Of a stretch of 64,000 bases of DNA, positions 60,351 to 64,000 are shown piece by piece (the first letter of the stretch is position 1; each line of letters starts with the position of its first letter). The notes beneath the pieces were generated by a model. The model ran no database searches, was not told the DNA's origin, and worked only from the letters and a program-made list of their open reading frames with translations. The DNA lies in NCBI RefSeq assembly GCF_000024165.1, contig NC_013194.1:1984001-2048000 (forward strand), given 5' to 3'. This DNA comes from Accumulibacter phosphatis (GTDB lineage Bacteria > Pseudomonadota > Gammaproteobacteria > Burkholderiales > Rhodocyclaceae). The position numbers and the translations under genes are program-made.

Positions 60351-61373
60351 ATGGGCACGTTCACTAAAAATTCCGACAATTGCGTCAATGCCAACGGCGT
60401 TGTCCGGCCTCCCAAGAGGCTCCTTGACCAACTCTCCGAAAGCATACGCCTCAAGCACTATAGCATACGGACGGAGCAGGCTTACAGGGGCTGGGTACGA
60501 CGTTTCATCCTTTTCCATGGCAAGCGCCACCCTCAGGAAATGGGGGCACGGGAGGTCGAGACGTTTCTCACCCATCTCGCCGTCGAAGGGCGGGTTTCCG
60601 CATCCACGCAGAATCAGGCAAAAAGCGCTCTGCTCTTTCTCTACAAGGAGGTGCTGAGGACTGATCTCCCTTGGCTGGATGATGTCGAGTCGGCGAAGTC
60701 CGGCAAGCGTCTGCCCGTGGTGCTGACGCCCGAAGAAGTGCAGCGCCTGCTCGGGCCGATCGAGGGAACCACGGGCCTGATCCTCCGGCTGCTTTACGGT
60801 ACGGGGATGCGCATCATGGAGTGCCTGCGCCTGCGCGTTAAGGATGTGGACTTTGCTCGCCGCGAAATCCTGGTGCGCGAGGGAAAGGGGTTCAAAGACC
60901 GGGTGACGATGCTGCCCGAGAAGCTGATGGCGCCGCTGGGGGAGCATCTGGCACGCGTGAAGGCGCTGCATGCGGCTGATCTGTCTGCGGGCTTTGGGGA
61001 CGTCTACCTGCCATGGGCTCTGGAGAGGAAATATCCGAACGCGGCGCGTGAATGGGCATGGCAGTACGTCTTCGTTGCCGCCAGGCGACCGGTCGATCCG
61101 CGTTCCGGGGCGGTGCGGCGACACCACGTGGAGGCGCAGAGTATTCAGCGTGCAATGCACCAGGCGCTGCGCGTTGCGGGAGTCAGCAAGCCGGCTACCC
61201 CGCACACTCTGCGCCATTCGTTCGCCACATCCCTCCTGGAAACCGGCTACGACATCCGCACCGTGCAGGAGCTGCTGGTGGGTCATTCCGATGTGAGCAC
61301 GACGATGATCTACACGCACGTGCTCAAGCGCGGTGGGCACGGCGTTCGCAGTCCGCTCGACATGCTGGGGTAG
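60351..61373 (+). CDS. intI: Integron integrase IntI
   Basis: The 340-residue tyrosine recombinase has Arg154 (LYGTGMRIMECLRL), H285-x2-R288 (PHTLRHSFATSLLETG), His312 (GHSDVSTTMIYTH) and Tyr321. Residues 213-240 (FGDVYLPWALERKYPNAARE and following WAWQYVF) form the extra helix found only in integron integrases. The N-terminal 20 residues are longer than in IntI1. The gene is intact and oriented away from the cassettes. It should excise and insert the cassettes of this array. Confidence 0.95.
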   Translation: MGTFTKNSDNCVNANGVVRPPKRLLDQLSESIRLKHYSIRTEQAYRGWVRRFILFHGKRHPQEMGAREVETFLTHLAVEGRVSASTQNQAKSALLFLYKEVLRTDLPWLDDVESAKSGKRLPVVLTPEEVQRLLGPIEGTTGLILRLLYGTGMRIMECLRLRVKDVDFARREILVREGKGFKDRVTMLPEKLMAPLGEHLARVKALHAADLSAGFGDVYLPWALERKYPNAAREWAWQYVFVAARRPVDPRSGAVRRHHVEAQSIQRAMHQALRVAGVSKPATPHTLRHSFATSLLETGYDIRTVQELLVGHSDVSTTMIYTHVLKRGGHGVRSPLDMLG

Positions 61374-61538
61374 AAGCATCGATCGGCCTGGTACGGCTGC
61401 TGGGGACATCTGCATGCGGTGGCGCGGCGGGTCGGGCGCGGCGGCTCGCTGGCCGATTCGGATGTGGTGGTTGCGTGCGGTGGAGTAGGGAAAGGGGTGG
61501 CAAGGCGAGACAGGGCGGGGTCGGCGGGCGGGGTGTGG

Positions 61539-61850
61539 CCCCGGATTTCGCGTGCGCTTCATCCGGGCTACGGGGTGCCGGGCTTTCGGGGCGGTTGGGC
61601 GCGGTGGGTGGTGCGGTGGCGGTGCGGGGTTGCGGGGTCTTTTGGCGAGGCGGGGTGGCTTGTGGTGTGGCCCCGGATTTCGCGTGCGCTGCATCCGGGC
61701 TACGGGGCTACGGGGTGCCGGGCTTTCGGGGCGGTTGGGCGCGGTCGGTGGTGCGGTGGGGGTGCGGGGTTGCGGGGCTTTCGGCGGGGCGAGCGGGCTG
61801 GGGTGGCCCCGGATTTCGCGTTCGCTCCATCCGGGCTACGCGGCTCGGGG
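61539..61850. repeat. Three REP-type repeats in a GC-rich spacer
   Basis: CCCCGGATTTCGCGT(G/T)CGC followed by (T/C)(T/G/C)CATCCGGGCTACG occurs at about 61539, 61670 and 61807. The DNA between copies is also repeated (GGGTGCCGGGCTTTCGGGGC). The palindrome CCGGAT...ATCCGG is like that at 14.7 kb. The whole stretch 61374-62030 has no gene I can support. Confidence 0.8.
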
Positions 61851-62030
61851 TGCGGTGCGGCGGCTGGTGCCAGCGTCGATCTTGTCGATAGTGGGTGCAA
61901 AAGGTTTATCCTATGCGGCCGGCGGTTGCCGCTGCGGGCTATTCGGACGGCGTGGCGAGTCGTCTCGGCACGCTGACGGAACCTTCAAGCCCAGGACTTG
62001 CCGCTGGCCATGCCGGCACCTGACAGACCC

Positions 62031-63743
62031 ATGCACAAACCTCTTGCCATTGCGGCGTTGCTGCTCGCCCTGCCTGCTTTCGCCGCCGTGCCACAACTGG
62101 TGGCGCCGGACGAGGTGGACGAACTGCTGGAGCGCTACCTCGAACTTGGCGAGGTTGCCGATGCGACGGCACAGGCGGCGTTCGAGCGGCGGATGCAGCG
62201 TGAGGTGGCGAGTCTGCTGGCGACCGAGGGCTACTTTTCGCCGCTCGTCGTCCTCCGACAGCGTGGCGAGGAACTGCTGCTCGAGGTCGATCCCGGCCCG
62301 CGTTCGCTGATCGGCAGTGTCGAGATCGAGATTGTCGGCGACATCGACGCGGTTCGCCGGCAGTCGCTGGTACAGGGCTGGAAGCTGAAGACCGGCCAGC
62401 CTTTCCGGCAGGCGGCGTGGGACGATGCGAAGCAGGGGCTGCTCGCCGACCTGCTGGCCGTCGACTTCGCCGCGGCGCGCCTGCAGGAAACCCGCGCCGA
62501 CGTCGATCCCGAGGCCCGCCGGGTCGATCTGCACGTCGAGGCGACGACCGGTCCGCGCTACCGCTTCGGCGAGCTGGCCATCAGCGGTCTCGCGCGCTAT
62601 TCGCCGGATCTGGTCGAGCGCTTGAACCGGACCGTCAAGCTTGGCGACAACTATCGCGAAGAGCACTTGCTGGCCTTTCAGGCGGCCCTCCAGAGCACGC
62701 CCTATTTCTCGTCGGCGAGCGTCACGATCGAGCGCGGCGATACCGACGGTAGCGCCCCCTTGGTCGGTGAGGACGGGTGGGTAACGGCGCCGGTGCGCGT
62801 CCAGCTGCGCGAGCGCGCGCCGTACCAGGTGTCTCTCGGTGCTGGCTACAGTACCAACACCGGCGCGCGCGTCGAAGCGAGCTATCGCAACAGCGACTTT
62901 CTGAGCCGTGCCTGGGAACTGCAGACCGGGGTGCGTCTCGAGGAACTGCGCCAGACGGCGTACGCCGATGTTTTCTTCCCGCCGGACGACCGGCAGCGCC
63001 GCGATGGCGTCGGTGCGGCGGTCGAGAACTCGGACATCGAGAAGCTCGGCATCAAGCGTGTCGGCGTCGGGGCGACGCGTGTGCAGCGGCGCGGCAGCAT
63101 CGAGCAGCGTCTGGGCCTCAACTGGCAGCGGGAAGAACAATCACCGCAGGGGGCGCCGTCGACGACCAACCGCGCGCTGACGGCCATGGTCGGCTGGACC
63201 TGGCGCCATGCGAAAGACCCGCTCGATCTCGCCGAGGGCGTCTCGCTGCAGTTGCAGTTGGGCGGTGCCAGCAAGCAGTTGCTTTCCGATCAGAACTTCG
63301 TCCGCACCTATCTGCGTTACAGCCAGGGGATTCCGCTCAGCACCACCGATGCCCTGCTTTTTCGCGGCGAGCTGGGAGCGACGCTGGCCTCGTCGTCGAA
63401 CGGCATTCCCCAGGACTTCCTCTTTCGTACCGGCGGCAGCAACTCGGTGCGCGGCTACCCGTATTTGAGCCTGGGCGTCAAGGAAGGCGCGGCGATCGTC
63501 GGCGGCCGTTACCTGGTGACGATGAGCGGCGAATACACGCACTGGCTCAATCCGACCTGGGGTGCCGCGGTCTTCGTCGATGCCGGAAACGCCGTCGATG
63601 ACCCGCAGCAGATGAATCTGGCGGTCGGCTATGGGGTCGGCGCGCGCTGGCGCAGCCCGGCCGGACCGCTCGGCATCGACCTTGCTTATGGTCAGCGTGA
63701 CGGCACGCTGCGGCTCGACTTCTCGCTGGCGATACCATTTTGA
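62031..63743 (+). CDS. tamA: TamA, outer membrane translocation and assembly protein
   Basis: The 570-residue product has a signal peptide (MHKPLAIAALLLALPAFAA), POTRA-type domains to about residue 260 (SLIGSVEIEIVGDIDAVRRQ, RYRFGELAISGLARYSPDLV) and an Omp85-type 16-strand barrel (SLGAGYSTNTGARVEASYRN; FLFRTGGSNSVRGYPYLSLG with the RGY motif; final strand GTLRLDFSLAIPF). TamA works with TamB in outer-membrane protein and lipid transport. ATG 62031 gives the best signal peptide; an in-frame ATG at 62010 is an alternative. Confidence 0.93.
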   Translation: MHKPLAIAALLLALPAFAAVPQLVAPDEVDELLERYLELGEVADATAQAAFERRMQREVASLLATEGYFSPLVVLRQRGEELLLEVDPGPRSLIGSVEIEIVGDIDAVRRQSLVQGWKLKTGQPFRQAAWDDAKQGLLADLLAVDFAAARLQETRADVDPEARRVDLHVEATTGPRYRFGELAISGLARYSPDLVERLNRTVKLGDNYREEHLLAFQAALQSTPYFSSASVTIERGDTDGSAPLVGEDGWVTAPVRVQLRERAPYQVSLGAGYSTNTGARVEASYRNSDFLSRAWELQTGVRLEELRQTAYADVFFPPDDRQRRDGVGAAVENSDIEKLGIKRVGVGATRVQRRGSIEQRLGLNWQREEQSPQGAPSTTNRALTAMVGWTWRHAKDPLDLAEGVSLQLQLGGASKQLLSDQNFVRTYLRYSQGIPLSTTDALLFRGELGATLASSSNGIPQDFLFRTGGSNSVRGYPYLSLGVKEGAAIVGGRYLVTMSGEYTHWLNPTWGAAVFVDAGNAVDDPQQMNLAVGYGVGARWRSPAGPLGIDLAYGQRDGTLRLDFSLAIPF

Positions 63744-64000
63744 ACGGCGATCGGGACGAACGCGACGTGCAGGAATCGACGACGACGGGCGACGAGGCGG
63801 CTGTCGTGGCGCCGCCGGCGCGCCGGCGCTGGCGCTGGCTGGGCTTTGCCGCTCTCGGCGCCGTGCTGGTGGCCCTGGCGGGGGTCGGCTGGCTGTTCGG
63901 CAGCGAGAGCGGCTTACGCGCGAGCTGCCGGTCGATCGAAGCGCTGCTGGAAGGTCGGCTCAGTCTCGACGAACCGGCCGGCGCGCTCAGCGGATCGTTT
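63740..64000 (+). CDS. tamB: TamB, N-terminal part (continues past the window edge)
   Basis: A frame overlapping the tamA stop (TTGA) stays open to the window end. It gives a polar stretch, a basic RRRWRWLG, one membrane helix (FAALGAVLVALAGVGWLFG) and SESGLRASCRSIEALLEGRL, the usual TamB start with a signal anchor and the first beta repeats. TTG 63740 or GTG 63767 may be the start. Confidence 0.82.
   Translation, partial: MNGDRDERDVQESTTTGDEAAVVAPPARRRWRWLGFAALGAVLVALAGVGWLFGSESGLRASCRSIEALLEGRLSLDEPAGALSGSF

Larger units (their letters stand above)
40133..61373 (-). mobile_element. Chromosomal integron: intI plus about 13 cassettes
   Basis: intI lies on the plus strand at the right end and all cassette genes run leftward on the minus strand. 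On the minus strand each cassette ends with an attC site of the form RYYYAAC ... palindromic middle ... GTTRRRY; ten are uninterrupted, two are split by group II introns and one is only implied at the left edge. The layout, intI facing away from the array with attI between, is the standard one. Insertions of an IS21 element, an IS91 element and a 3.26-kb transposon enlarge the array to about 20 kb. Confidence 0.9.

Overview
This is GC-rich DNA from a Gram-negative aerobe. Three short-motif PEP-CTERM proteins, a CuA-type haem-copper oxidase with haem A synthesis genes, a sigma-54-type rtc RNA-repair operon, TamA/TamB, and IS families common in Rhodocyclales (ISAzo13, IS1595, group IIC introns) suggest a betaproteobacterium of the Rhodocyclales/Accumulibacter kind. 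The taxon is an inference; no rRNA or housekeeping phylogenetic marker is present.

Region 1 (1-3.95 kb): the start of an AI-2E-family transporter, a decayed bile-acid/sodium symporter gene with an IS4-type transposase relic in it, a PEP-CTERM protein behind a good sigma-70 promoter, an antitoxin relic and a DUF2461 gene.

Region 2 (4.1-10.2 kb): an RNA-repair locus. rtcR (sigma-54 activator with a CARF-type sensor domain) is divergent from a slipin-rtcB-rtcA operon. A -24/-12 promoter at 5875-5889 would start a long leader that holds at least two tRNA-like folds before the first gene. This is the most interesting non-coding signal in the window.

Region 3 (10.3-16.5 kb): a GcvR-like ACT protein, a nine-repeat cadherin-like surface protein, a second PEP-CTERM protein and a vapBC pair whose toxin is frameshifted.

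Region 4 (16.5-27.2 kb): a graveyard of nested mobile elements. An IS4-type element carries an IS1595 element in its own terminal repeat. A 3,262-bp DDE-plus-ATPase transposon sits just inside the start of a dead ISAzo13 transposase. IS701 and Fic relics follow.

Region 5 (27.4-38.7 kb): an uncharacterised 747-aa protein with a DUF1360 partner, then a respiratory block: oxidase subunits II and I, a small membrane protein, ctaB, two SCO proteins, ctaA plus a CtaA-like protein, and a PCuAC copper chaperone.

Region 6 (39.4-61.4 kb): a chromosomal integron. intI lies at its right end on the + strand; about 13 cassettes run leftward on the - strand, separated by recognisable attC sites. Three attC positions carry group IIC introns (one is a 5'-truncated remnant, one is split by an IS21 element). 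An IS91 element and a second copy of the 3,262-bp transposon also lie in the array. Cassettes encode small membrane proteins, a PD-(D/E)XK-like protein, an FRG-domain protein, a DUF4160/DUF2442 pair, a VOC protein, a flavin-reductase/PNPOx-like protein, a hydrolase-like lipoprotein and a SnoaL-like protein.

Region 7 (61.4-64 kb): GC-rich REP-type repeats, then tamA and the start of tamB.
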